Origin: an uncultured Desulfobacterium sp.
GTDB lineage: Bacteria; Desulfobacterota; Desulfobacteria; Desulfobacterales; Desulfobacteraceae
NCBI GenBank assembly: GCA_937124525.1
Contig: CAKZLA010000373.1
Span: 1 to 6,965, forward strand
Length of the DNA: 6,965 bases
Reading direction: 5' to 3'
The translations under genes were made by a program, and so were the position numbers. Of this stretch, positions 1 through 6,257 are shown piece by piece. Within the stretch, counting starts at the first letter, position 1. Every line of letters begins with the position of its first letter. Below the pieces are notes generated by a model. It made no database searches, was not told the DNA's origin, and was given only the letters and a program-made list of their open reading frames with translations.

Positions 1-189
1 GGGAGGACGCGGGGGCGGAGTAGGAGATGCTGGCTCTGATTCCAGCAAAGGTTCAGGCGTTTCAGCCGTTTTATCAGATATTTTCTGATGGCTGGTGGAG
101 CCAGCCCCTGGAGAGACGGCCCCATCCACTTTTTGTTCACTCTTTTTTCCAAACAGTCTGGCAAATAACGATGCAAAAAAACGTATCAA
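1..189 (-). CDS. 5' part of an unrecognised gene, N-terminus FtsY-like
   Basis: An open frame starts directly after the glpB-like stop codon (TGA at 190-192, then TTG at 187-189) and stays open for 63 codons to the left edge. It is therefore partial at its 3' end. An AAAAGG about nine bases before the TTG could be its ribosome binding site; there is no in-frame ATG near this point. The start is short and amphipathic (residues 1-17, IRFFASLFARLFGKK, rich in F, L, R and K). It is followed by a low-complexity, acidic and proline-rich linker ending in TPPPRPP. This layout, with an amphipathic membrane-contacting helix and then a disordered acidic region, is typical of the signal-recognition-particle receptor FtsY, whose GTPase domain would lie outside the window. 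The match is by character only, with no domain visible, so a membrane-associated protein of another family is equally possible. Confidence 0.45.
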   Translation of the reverse strand, partial: MIRFFASLFARLFGKKSEQKVDGAVSPGAGSTSHQKISDKTAETPEPLLESEPASPTPPPRPP

Positions 190-843
190 TCACTTATACC
201 TTTTACAAAAGGCCCTCACCGCGGCATGGGCCGTTGCAATGGCAACCCCTGATCCGCACTTCAAGCGGGTCCAGTCGCAGTGGGCCAAAATTGAGCCTGT
301 GGCAAACAGGCCGGGGGAAAAGGGCATTGACGATTCTGCCAATGGCCGAAACATCCCGTCAACCTGGAGGCCTGCACGGTTTATGGGGTGACCCTGGGGA
401 TCAAACAAATGGGGGTTGTGCCATTTATCTCTTTCCGTTGGCTGGGTCACCGGAAGATCCATGAGGGATTCACGGATGCCGGTACGTTCCGCCGTCAACC
501 CTTTTCCCAGAAATCGCCCCGTTGCAAGGATAACACCCTTTGATTCTATTCGCTTAAGAGTCCCGGATTCTCCGGCAGTGATCTTGAATTTTCCACTGGA
601 AAAACTCTCAACTCTTTTTACCATTTCTGGCAAAGAAAGCAAGGCATCATTTTGTTTCAACCCCTTTAAAAAGATCTCCTAGGCTCCTTGCCAGATTCTC
701 GGGGAAAACCTCACGCACGGGATCATACATATTGGCCAGAACCCGGATACTGCAAAAGGCACCTTGCCTTCCATAATACTCAACGAGGCCCCGGCCATGG
801 AAGCGATGTGAGCGGCCCAGGCCCTGCTATCATTGATCACCAA
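190..843 (-). pseudogene. glpB: Damaged, N-terminally truncated GlpB-like flavoprotein
   Basis: The last 156 codons (190-660) match the C-terminal third of GlpB, the FAD-containing subunit B of anaerobic glycerol-3-phosphate dehydrogenase, which passes electrons to menaquinone with GlpA and GlpC. Visible landmarks are GVILATGRFLGKGL, the AERTGIRE block, and the C-terminal LFATGS...CGSGVAIATAHAAV segment that closes the FAD site. GlpB is normally about 420 residues. In this frame a TAG at 679-681 blocks extension. The next frame is coding-like from about 790 down to a TGA at 647-649 (YYGRQGAFCSIRVLANMYD...). Removing one base from CCCC at 661-664 joins the two smoothly (LARSLGDLFKGLKQND). A second one-base change at CCCC 789-792 would extend the frame to the glgP stop. 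Even when repaired, only about 217 codons exist and the N-terminal Rossmann GxGxxG is absent, so the gene is truncated. The part above 661 does not align convincingly with GlpB and may be foreign. Confidence 0.6.
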
Positions 844-3393
844 TCAAGACCAGGAGATCAACCCGGACAGGCATCTTAGATAATCGTCCCCGGCGGGTGT
901 AACCCTGACTGTGAACCCAAAGCGCCCGGAAAGCCCACAAGGAACTTGACAGGCATACCGATAAGTTCCCCTACCCAGCGTTTCCATCACGGTCATGGGG
1001 ATGGTGTGAATGCCTTGCAGCGTATCCACAGATTTCATATGCCCTGTATAAAGTTCCACAAAAATTTCTTCCGGGGTTAATTCTCCCAAACATATTTCCA
1101 CTATTACTTCAAATAATTCACCAGTTCGAAAAGGTCCCTTGCTGCTCTGCACCGGCAGCCCAATGCAGACATCCTTCCACAAGGTACGAACTCGATTTTC
1201 CAGATGGGCAAGAGTGGCAGCTTCCCGGCCATTTTTATCCAGCAATGTTGTCATCCTATTGAGAATAGGAAGATAGAAAAGTCGTTCATAATCACCCACC
1301 ATTCTCAGGCTGCAAAAATCTTCCATGGCCATTTTTATGGATGATTTCATCATTTGAAGCCAGCGACCGGAAATTTCACCCTGGGCAGCCTGGTAAAAAC
1401 ACGGAATAATTTCATTTTCCAGCACATTGTACAGGGCCTGGCTTTCAGTGGCATCCTGATACGCGGAATCCACATACTCTTCTCCCTTGCCGATGCACCA
1501 TCCACGTTCACTGGAATATGCTTCACACCACCACCCATCCAAAATACTGAGATTGAGTACACCGTTGATGGCAGCTTTCATCCCCGATGTACCACAGGCT
1601 TCAAGGGGCCTGCGGGGGGTGTTCAACCACACATCAGCCCCCTGGACCAGTGTGCGTGCCAAGGCCATGTCATATCCTTCAATGAACACAGCACGCTGGC
1701 GGATTTCCGGACGTTGAATAAAAGTCATGAGGCGCTGAATAATTTTTTTACCCTCGTCATCCTGGGGATGGGCCTTACCCGCAAAGATGATTTGCACCGG
1801 GTGACGATCATTGTTAAGAATGGCGGCCAACCTCTCGGGGTCCTGGAGCAGCAGGTGTGCCCTTTTATAAGTGGCAAACCTGCGGGCAAAAACAATGGTG
1901 AGCACCTCGGGATTCAAAATGGTTTCAATCCGATCAATGACGCTTTTGGGGGCATTCCGCCGCTGGTATTGTTTTGTTAACAATTCACGGCAGGTCCGAA
2001 TCATCTGGGTTCGACCCATTTCATGGGCACGCCAGAGCTCGTCATCATAAATTTCATCTATGCGGTCAATGTTTTCCTGCCGTCGGGAACTCATGTACCA
2101 TTCTGGTCCCAGATAGCGTTCAAACAAGGGCCATATTTCCGGAGAAATAAAGGTGGACACATGGATACCATTGGTCACATGGGAAATGGGTATTTCATCT
2201 TCCGGACGATCCGGCCAGATATGTGCCCACATTTTCCGGGCCGTAACACCGTGAAGGCGACTGACAGCATTGCAGTACTGGGACATCCTGAGCCCCAGCA
2301 AAAACATGGAAAACGGTGCCTCTTCATCGGCACCTGCTTCTTGTCCCCAGGATATAATTTCTGCCTCCCCCACCCCCAGACGATGCTGTAAAGAAGCGAT
2401 ACAGGGCTTAATCCAGTCCACGGGAAAAGAATCATGACCCGCAGCCACCGGGGTATGGGTGGTAAAAACGGTACAACGGGGAACAATTTGCAGGGCTGTT
2501 GGCAAATCAATTTCATACCGGTTCATAAACAGGGCCAGGCGCTCCAGGGCGGAAAAGGCCGAATGCCCTTCATTCATGTGGCAAATGGAGGGGAATATAC
2601 CCATGGCCTCCAGTGCCCGCATCCCTCCAATGCCCAAAAGCACTTCCTGGGCCAGACGGATTCTGGGTTCTCCGGCATAAAGGCGGGCCGTAACTTCCCG
2701 GGCCTCCGGGGTGTTTTCCGGTAAATTGGTATCCAGCAAAAACAGCGGCGTGCGGCCCACCCATGCCCGCCAGACAAAGGCACGCACCTCCCCTTGTGGT
2801 CCCACAATGGATATGGTTATTTCGTTACCCTGGGGGTCCCGGGCCCGTTCCAGGGGAAGATGACTCAATTCAATTTCCGGGTACTCTTCCTGCTGCCATC
2901 CATCCTGGTCAAGGTATTGGCGGAAATACCCCTTACGGTACAGCAACCCGAGACCCACAAGGGGCAGGGCCATGTTGGAAGATGCCTTGAGATAATCTCC
3001 GGCAAGGACCCCCAGTCCACCTGCAAAAATAGGCAGACTTTCATGGATGCCAAATTCCATGGAAAAATAGGCCACCGGCCCGGCCTGGTCATAGGGGCTC
3101 TGGGGTCGTTGCACATTGTCCGTCACCCGTTTGTTATAACGGGCTTTGACCCTTTCCAGATGGGCCAGAAAGCTGTCATCAGCCACCAGTTGTTCCAGGC
3201 GTTCCTCACTGACATTGGCCAGCAGTTGTATGGGATTTGAATTTAATTGCTTCCACAATTGCGGGTCAACGCGCCGGAATAGGGCCTGGGCATCGGGTTT
3301 CCAGCACCACCAGAGATTTCGGGCCAGGACTTCCAGAAAAGATAAGCCATGGGGTATGGTGGCGTACACCTGATAGGTGAGAATACGTTTCAT
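844..3393 (-). CDS. glgP: Alpha-glucan (glycogen/maltodextrin) phosphorylase, short type
   Basis: This enzyme releases glucose-1-phosphate from alpha-1,4-glucans by phosphorolysis in the cytoplasm, using pyridoxal phosphate. The 849-residue length fits the short bacterial/archaeal alpha-glucan phosphorylase family with an N-terminal DUF3417 region. Landmarks in order: N-terminal WWxWxPDAxxLFR (28-40); FSMEFG (110-114); the glycine loop AGGLGVLAGD (124-133); HMNEGHSAF (272-280); FTTHTPVAAGHD (310-321); HVTNGIHVSTF (405-415); ARRFATYKR (503-511), with R505 and K510 at the phosphate-contact positions; and the cofactor motif GTSGMKAA (601-608), with K606 as the PLP Schiff-base lysine. Cys600 stands where many homologues have Ser. 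The C-terminus ends in GLISWS, matching the family's usual GLIxW ending, so the gene is complete. The start is firm: AGGAGG at 3403-3408 lies nine bases before the ATG. The long regulatory extensions of eukaryotic enzymes are absent. It is transcribed toward the glpB-like remnant with no gap and no visible terminator. Confidence 0.96.
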   Translation of the reverse strand: MKRILTYQVYATIPHGLSFLEVLARNLWWCWKPDAQALFRRVDPQLWKQLNSNPIQLLANVSEERLEQLVADDSFLAHLERVKARYNKRVTDNVQRPQSPYDQAGPVAYFSMEFGIHESLPIFAGGLGVLAGDYLKASSNMALPLVGLGLLYRKGYFRQYLDQDGWQQEEYPEIELSHLPLERARDPQGNEITISIVGPQGEVRAFVWRAWVGRTPLFLLDTNLPENTPEAREVTARLYAGEPRIRLAQEVLLGIGGMRALEAMGIFPSICHMNEGHSAFSALERLALFMNRYEIDLPTALQIVPRCTVFTTHTPVAAGHDSFPVDWIKPCIASLQHRLGVGEAEIISWGQEAGADEEAPFSMFLLGLRMSQYCNAVSRLHGVTARKMWAHIWPDRPEDEIPISHVTNGIHVSTFISPEIWPLFERYLGPEWYMSSRRQENIDRIDEIYDDELWRAHEMGRTQMIRTCRELLTKQYQRRNAPKSVIDRIETILNPEVLTIVFARRFATYKRAHLLLQDPERLAAILNNDRHPVQIIFAGKAHPQDDEGKKIIQRLMTFIQRPEIRQRAVFIEGYDMALARTLVQGADVWLNTPRRPLEACGTSGMKAAINGVLNLSILDGWWCEAYSSERGWCIGKGEEYVDSAYQDATESQALYNVLENEIIPCFYQAAQGEISGRWLQMMKSSIKMAMEDFCSLRMVGDYERLFYLPILNRMTTLLDKNGREAATLAHLENRVRTLWKDVCIGLPVQSSKGPFRTGELFEVIVEICLGELTPEEIFVELYTGHMKSVDTLQGIHTIPMTVMETLGRGTYRYACQVPCGLSGRFGFTVRVTPAGDDYLRCLSGLISWS

Positions 3394-3451
3394 GATCGCT
3401 TGCCTCCTGAGATTAATGGAGCGGAATTCAAAAGCTTATCTGTTTTTTTAC

Positions 3452-3501
3452 CGAAAGAGTGCCAAATCCCCATCGTTGTTAAAGCGATGCGGGCTCTTTC
3501 G
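3452..3501 (-). promoter_or_regulatory. Long imperfect hairpin in the glgP leader
   Basis: CGAAAGAG (3452-3459) is complementary to CTCTTTCG (3494-3501). Inside it, CCC+CATCG (3468-3475) pairs with CGATG and GGG (3485-3489, 3491-3493), with one bulged C and an eight-base unpaired stretch on one arm. The structure lies 59 to 108 bases before the glgP start codon. No U-tract follows it on the minus strand, so it is not an intrinsic terminator there. It could be a 5'-UTR structure or a protein-binding site. I recognise no riboswitch consensus. Confidence 0.4.
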
Positions 3502-3647
3502 AACAGATCAATCGGCAATTTAATAAAGCAATTGGCATGCCGAGAACATGAAAAACGGTTCTGGTAGAAGAAGGCTGAACAGGGTGAGATAAGTAAGCTG
3601 GCTGGGAAAAGGACTTCAGGAGTGATCAGGCTTAGTTGTCGGATTTT

Positions 3648-3662
3648 TTTACAAGTTGTAAA
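3648..3662. promoter_or_regulatory. Perfect 15-base dyad, candidate operator
   Basis: TTTACAAGTTGTAAA has seven-base arms around a central G and is perfectly symmetric. It lies about 255 bases upstream of glgP, in the region where its promoter would be expected. The size and TACA/TGTA core resemble sites of dimeric winged-helix repressors of the BlaI/CopY kind, though the spacing differs by one base. No regulator gene is in the window, so the assignment is only structural. AT-rich dyads also occur by chance. Confidence 0.3.
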
Positions 3663-3682
3663 GCCGAAAAATGATGAATAGC

Positions 3683-3688
3683 ATAATT
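3683..3688 (+). repeat. Left target-site duplication ATAATT
   Basis: This hexamer is directly repeated at 3795-3800 and abuts the outermost base of the MITE-like element on both sides. The implied empty site reads AATAGCATAATTGTTCCC. Confidence 0.65.
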
Positions 3689-3794
3689 GGGCATCCTTCA
3701 TTTGACTCTAAAAGTACTTTACACTTTTTAAGGATGAGCACTGAAAAATGGGAACTCACCACGTGAAAGTGTAAAGTAGAAATGAAGGATGCCC
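3689..3794. mobile_element. 106-base MITE-like element with target duplication
   Basis: GGGCATCCTTCATTT (3689-3703) and its exact reverse complement (3780-3794) form 15-base terminal inverted repeats. A second perfect 13-base inverted pair lies inside, TACTTTACACTTT (3715-3727) with its complement at 3766-3778. The two pairs are separated by 11 bases on the left but only one on the right. The central 38 bases are unpaired. The hexamer ATAATT stands immediately outside both ends (3683-3688 and 3795-3800), the expected scar of transposon insertion. No coding capacity is present, so mobilisation would need a transposase in trans. I cannot name the parent family. Ends beginning GGG are common to several DDE transposase families. 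A large hairpin of other origin is possible, but the exact flanking duplication argues against it. Confidence 0.75.
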
Positions 3795-3800
3795 ATAATT
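3795..3800 (+). repeat. Right target-site duplication ATAATT
   Basis: Second copy of the hexamer at 3683-3688. It abuts the right terminal inverted repeat. Confidence 0.65.
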
Positions 3801-3806
3801 GTTCCC

Positions 3807-3866
3807 TATTCCTCAACTTTCGTACAAAAGTCAGGGGAACGTAAATAAAGGCTCCACCAATAAAAG
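3807..3866 (+). repeat. Palindromic direct repeat, copy 1 (left of Abi gene)
   Basis: The stretch from TATTCCTCAACTTT to CCACCAATAAAAG is an imperfect direct repeat of 4889-4945. In the first 25 bases 21 are identical, and the CCACCAATA(A/G)AAG end is shared. It contains a small dyad, ACTTT (3816-3820) with AAAGT (3827-3831). An outer pair, GTTCCC (3801-3806) with GGGAAC (3835-3840), surrounds it. No protein is encoded. Confidence 0.55.
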
Positions 3867-3917
3867 TTATCCAACAGAAGAGCCCTTGAATATACTTGAC
3901 TGGACAGGACAAAACCC

Positions 3918-3950
3918 AAAAAACACCGTCCCACAAGGATGGTGTTTTGC
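3918..3950 (-). terminator. Hairpin with T-run, probable minus-strand terminator
   Basis: AAAACACCGTCC (3920-3931) pairs fully, with one G-T wobble, with GGATGGTGTTTT (3937-3948) around the five-base loop CACAA. On the minus strand the hairpin is followed by TTTTTTGGGTTTT, an intrinsic-terminator layout. On the plus strand only TTTT belonging to the arm is present. No intact gene ends here on the minus strand, so it may belong to the same decayed transcription unit as the remnant at 4090-4200. Confidence 0.45.
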
Positions 3951-4044
3951 TAATCACATATAGACAAAGTATTCACATTAATAAAATAATAATACTTGAA
4001 AAATTATACCTTTTATACAAAAATTTTTTAGTTTTGCTTAAACC

Positions 4045-4080
4045 AAAAAAGCCCTGGAATAAATTCCAAGGACTTTTTTT
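4045..4080 (-). terminator. Intrinsic terminator downstream of a minus-strand gene remnant
   Basis: AAAAAAGCCCTGGAAT and ATTCCAAGGACTTTTTT form a hairpin with one mismatch and one bulge, flanked by A and T runs, so it could work in either direction. It starts about ten bases after the TAG of the minus-strand remnant (4090-4092), the expected place for that gene's terminator. On the plus strand it would end any small transcript made upstream of the Abi gene. Confidence 0.6.
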
Positions 4081-4089
4081 AAATTAAAC

Positions 4090-4200
4090 CTAGGCTTCAT
4101 CACGGTCAAGCCGGGAGAGGAAGTAAACTAGGGCTTCAATAACAATATAATGGAAGATTTTGATTTTTGTCAAGCCATTAATCAAATTGTTTATAATAAT
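4090..4200 (-). pseudogene. 3' remnant of an unidentified gene
   Basis: Read on the minus strand, an open frame ends with EALVYFLSRLDRDEA and a TAG at 4090-4092, followed by a hairpin terminator. The last 20 codons (up to about 4150) have ordinary, less AT-rich codon usage, unlike the neighbouring Abi gene. Farther upstream the frame becomes AT-rich (INNLINGLTKIKIF) and meets a TAA within the Abi gene. The picture fits the 3' end of a native gene whose 5' part was replaced when the AT-rich Abi segment arrived. I do not recognise the family. A chance open frame is possible because only about 36 codons are available, but the stop-plus-terminator arrangement supports a former gene. Confidence 0.4.
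4146..4151 (+). promoter_or_regulatory. Candidate -10 box for the Abi gene
   Basis: A perfect TATAAT lies 47 bases before the preferred ATG at 4199. It would give a leader of roughly 40 bases. The -35 region 16 to 17 bases upstream is poor (TAAACT or GTAAAC), so the assignment is weak in this AT-rich sequence. A start near 4158 would favour the 4199 ATG over the TTG at 4160. Confidence 0.3.
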
Positions 4201-4888
4201 GCTTTATAATAATAGAAGCCAGATTCGAAGAGTTATATCAAGAGATAGGCTTGATGGGTACTTTCGAGAAATTAAACATAGGCAAGGTTCATGTAATCTA
4301 TTGGACGCATTAACCTATTATTCTTGGAATGCCCTTTTAAGTGAAAGTTTTTATGTTTCTCTTCAGACCTTAGAAGTTTCGCTTAGAAATTCAATTCAGA
4401 CCGCTGCAAATAAACATTTTGGAAATCCCCTGTGGTTTGAAGACCAATCTATTCTCAAAGATAGCGAAATCAAAAATATTAACTCTGCTAAAAAAAATCT
4501 CAAAAGACAACGCAAAAACATAGACTCCGGGCGAATAGTCTCAGAACTACATTTTGGTTTTTGGACAAGTCTATTTTATGCTCGTTATGAAACAATTCTT
4601 TGGAGACCTCTTATTAAACCTGTTTTCCCTAAATTAGATAGGCAACGCTGGAATCGAAAGAAATTATCTGGTCGGTTTGATAAAATCAGGAAATTTAGAA
4701 ATAGAATTTTCCATTATGAACCAGTATGGTATTATAATTTACAAGAAATTCATTCTGAAATCATAGAATCCATTTTTTGGATTGAACCTTCTATGCTTGA
4801 GTTATTAAAATTGATAGACCCTTTCCCCAAGTGTTGCTCTCAAGAACGATTTGATGAATTTAAAATTAGTTTTAAAAAAATATTTTAA
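4199..4888 (+). CDS. Abi-family HEPN protein, abortive-infection or toxin type
   Basis: The 229-residue product resembles Abi-like (AbiD/AbiF-type) proteins. Their HEPN domains act, or are predicted to act, as RNases that stop growth during phage infection. Family blocks, numbered from this start: YYSWNALLSESFYVSLQTLE (40-59), LEVSLRNSI (58-66), HFGFWTSLFYARYETILWRP (118-137), and the HEPN active-site motif RKFRNRIFHYEP (164-175), with R167 and H172 in the RNxxxH spacing. It is mostly helical and has no signal peptide or membrane segment. The frame opens at a TTG (4160), but the extra 13 residues are hydrophobic and unlike the family, and that TTG lacks a well-spaced ribosome binding site. 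The ATG at 4199 is preferred, although its own Shine-Dalgarno is also poor. Base composition is far more AT-rich than glgP, suggesting horizontal transfer. It is monocistronic, opposite in strand to its neighbours and bracketed by palindromic repeats. No antitoxin gene is adjacent. Confidence 0.85.
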   Translation: MLYNNRSQIRRVISRDRLDGYFREIKHRQGSCNLLDALTYYSWNALLSESFYVSLQTLEVSLRNSIQTAANKHFGNPLWFEDQSILKDSEIKNINSAKKNLKRQRKNIDSGRIVSELHFGFWTSLFYARYETILWRPLIKPVFPKLDRQRWNRKKLSGRFDKIRKFRNRIFHYEPVWYYNLQEIHSEIIESIFWIEPSMLELLKLIDPFPKCCSQERFDEFKISFKKIF

Positions 4889-4945
4889 TATTCCCCAACT
4901 TTTGCATAAAAGTTAAGGAACCACCAAAAAACCCACCAATAGAAG
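4889..4945 (+). repeat. Palindromic direct repeat, copy 2 (right of Abi gene)
   Basis: This begins at the Abi stop codon and repeats 3807-3866 imperfectly. Its core is a hairpin at 4891-4920: TTCC..AACTTTT, loop GCAT, AAAAGTT..GGAA, with a CC/AA internal loop. No U-tract follows on the plus strand. On the minus strand the downstream sequence is T-rich but interrupted, so a terminator role is possible but weak. Confidence 0.55.
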
Positions 4946-4946
4946 C

Positions 4947-4978
4947 CATTCCCCATTTTTCGTAAAAACGAACTTGCC
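4947..4978. repeat. Degenerate third palindrome of the same kind
   Basis: CATTCCCCATTTTTCGT is followed by AAAA and ACGAAC. TTCGT (4959-4963) pairs with ACGAA (4968-4972) around AAAA. The TTCCCC lead and CGTA centre recall copies 1 and 2, about 60 bases after copy 2, but the right arm has diverged. Confidence 0.3.
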
Positions 4979-4983
4979 CATTC

Positions 4984-5033
4984 AAAAAAAATTCCCTAAC
5001 ATATAAGCAAAAAATTTATAAAAGTTAAGGAAT
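4984..5033 (-). terminator. Terminator of the JetD-like gene
   Basis: On the minus strand ATTCCTTAAC (5024-5033) pairs over ten bases, with one U-G wobble, with GTTAGGGAAT (4991-5000). The loop is 23 AT-rich bases and a run of T (complement of A 4984-4990) follows. It lies about 90 bases past the JetD-like stop, with no other gene between. The arms share the TTCC..AAC / GTT..GGAA core of the palindromic repeats on either side of the Abi gene. The large loop lowers confidence. Confidence 0.55.
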
Positions 5034-5123
5034 CAACCCAACTTATGAAAAATCCCAATTATCCCAAAAAGGGAAGCACAATCGCCGTTAAACCGATCAG
5101 GAAACGCAAAAGCATCAAACTCA

Positions 5124-6257
5124 TCAAAAAATATCTCGGGTAACCTTTGGTGTGGGAATCCCTGAATTTTCCATAAAAATGTTTTCCAGATCCCGCTGAC
5201 TCAACCCTTCCTGGGGCCACCTAAAGTCCTCCACCTTTTCAAGATAGGATATAGCCAGTTCTTTCCCCAGCCATTGAATTGCCCATTCCTTGTCGTGATA
5301 TTTTCGCTGGGTTGTCTTTTGATAAGGAACATAATACCCCTTGTCTATCAATGCCCGGTAGAGTGGTATGGCCGGGTGCAGCAAGGAAAGTTTTGCCTGC
5401 TTTCGAAATTTATTGATGGTTCTGGGAATGGCCAGACCAGCGGGATCAAGATCGCCAAAATACCACATACCACGGGATTCCAGTTGAACCTCGATTTCCA
5501 CAATACCATCCACTTTCTCGGGCTTGGTGGCTGCTTTAAATCCTTTACCATAGACAATGGCAGCAAAGGTCTGGGTTATTTGGTTAGCCTGGCGGCAACT
5601 CTCATAGGTATTTGCGTTTTCCACAAACAAAAGAGCTTTTCCCCGGGTCTTTTGCACATCCAGAGAGAGCGGATGAAAGGGAATGGGTTCTGGACAATAA
5701 AAGCAATCCAGATCTTCCAGGGAGATATTGCCGGAAAAAAGGCCTTGAATTTTAACATCGTCCAAAGCTTTTTCATCTCCGAATATCCGAAGGGCTCGCT
5801 CCCTTGCAGGAATCATGGGCTGATCTGCGGGTCTGTTGATCAGATAGCTGTTCACTTTCTTTGCTTTCCTGCAAGCCTCCAATATAGTTGGGCAGGAAGA
5901 ACCATGGATGATGGGAATCATTTTCACCGGTTCCCAGGAAGTGTTATTCAAAATATCGTCCTTTTCCTGCTTATTTCTTTTTCTTCGTATATCTTCAGCG
6001 GTATTGATCAAGGTGACATACTTGGGTAATTTAGTCGCAGTGTCCCACTTTTCCCCCTTTGCAGAGGGCAATTGAATGACCTCTTCCTGAGCGAATTGTT
6101 TCAGTATTCGAAGCAACTTTTTCTCAACTGATAGGTCACTATCCTGACTTAGAGAACGATCCCTGGCGGTACTAAAAAGCAAATCTCCAGGAATCCTTTT
6201 CTTTGTTGATGTGTGAAAGAGTTCATTCAATCCTTTGGTGATACCGGAATCAATCAT
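5124..6257 (-). CDS. JetD-like Toprim/DUF2220 putative nuclease
   Basis: The 377-residue product resembles JetD, the nuclease subunit of Wadjet (Jet/EptABCD) anti-plasmid systems. There JetABC, an SMC-type complex, extrudes DNA and JetD cleaves it. The N-terminal part (1-110) is helical, ending in a WDTATKLPKYV stretch (71-81) like the DUF3322-type arm and winged-helix region. The C-terminal half carries Toprim landmarks: ALLFVEN (208-214) with Glu213; the YGKGF block (236-240), where JetD proteins have a glycine-rich segment; and WYFGDLDPAG (265-274) with the acidic pair D269/D271, the expected metal ligands. A family-like QEGLSQRDLENI follows at 349-360. The start is firm: GGAAGG (6264-6269) lies six bases before the ATG, which overlaps the upstream stop as ATGA. 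Two stops in a row (TGATGA) end it. It is slightly short for JetD (about 390-420). JetA, JetB and JetC are not in the window, so its partner is unknown. Its role here is inferred. Confidence 0.75.
   Translation of the reverse strand: MIDSGITKGLNELFHTSTKKRIPGDLLFSTARDRSLSQDSDLSVEKKLLRILKQFAQEEVIQLPSAKGEKWDTATKLPKYVTLINTAEDIRRKRNKQEKDDILNNTSWEPVKMIPIIHGSSCPTILEACRKAKKVNSYLINRPADQPMIPARERALRIFGDEKALDDVKIQGLFSGNISLEDLDCFYCPEPIPFHPLSLDVQKTRGKALLFVENANTYESCRQANQITQTFAAIVYGKGFKAATKPEKVDGIVEIEVQLESRGMWYFGDLDPAGLAIPRTINKFRKQAKLSLLHPAIPLYRALIDKGYYVPYQKTTQRKYHDKEWAIQWLGKELAISYLEKVEDFRWPQEGLSQRDLENIFMENSGIPTPKVTRDIF

Noticed and set aside
647..843. C-terminal fragment of an MTA/SAH-nucleosidase-like protein
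   Set aside because: The GLVEYYGRQGAFCSIRVLANMYD stretch read in parts recalls nucleoside phosphorylase folds, but the catalytic ME and SD residues are not evident and one-base repair fuses it smoothly to the GlpB-like frame.
1354..1980. Long plus-strand open frame of 208 codons inside glgP
   Set aside because: It lies fully antisense to a glgP segment containing the catalytic phosphate-binding and PLP motifs, has no family resemblance and no ribosome binding site. It is a shadow.
3649..3957. Minus-strand open frame of 102 codons upstream of glgP
   Set aside because: It reads straight through the transposon-like element, both target duplications and palindromic repeat copy 1, so it is most likely a chance frame.
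3950..4160. abiF-type structured RNA upstream of the Abi gene
   Set aside because: Structured RNAs are known upstream of some AbiF genes, and a terminator-like hairpin is present, but the hairpin is better explained as the end of the minus-strand remnant and I can see no conserved fold or strong promoter. A covariance search with the abiF RNA model would decide.
4160..4198. TTG start extending the Abi protein by 13 residues
   Set aside because: The extra residues are hydrophobic and unlike the family N-terminus, spacing from GGAAG is only three bases, and the candidate -10 box would place the transcript start at this codon.
4889..5033. CRISPR array or integron attC sites
   Set aside because: The repeats are palindromic and degenerate with unequal spacing and shared inter-repeat sequence, no cas gene is near, and the attC R and L box pattern does not hold at the ends.
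5274..6029. Plus-strand open frame of 251 codons opposite the JetD-like gene
   Set aside because: It is antisense to the Toprim domain with no recognisable motifs; the minus-strand frame has the catalytic residues, start and ribosome binding site.
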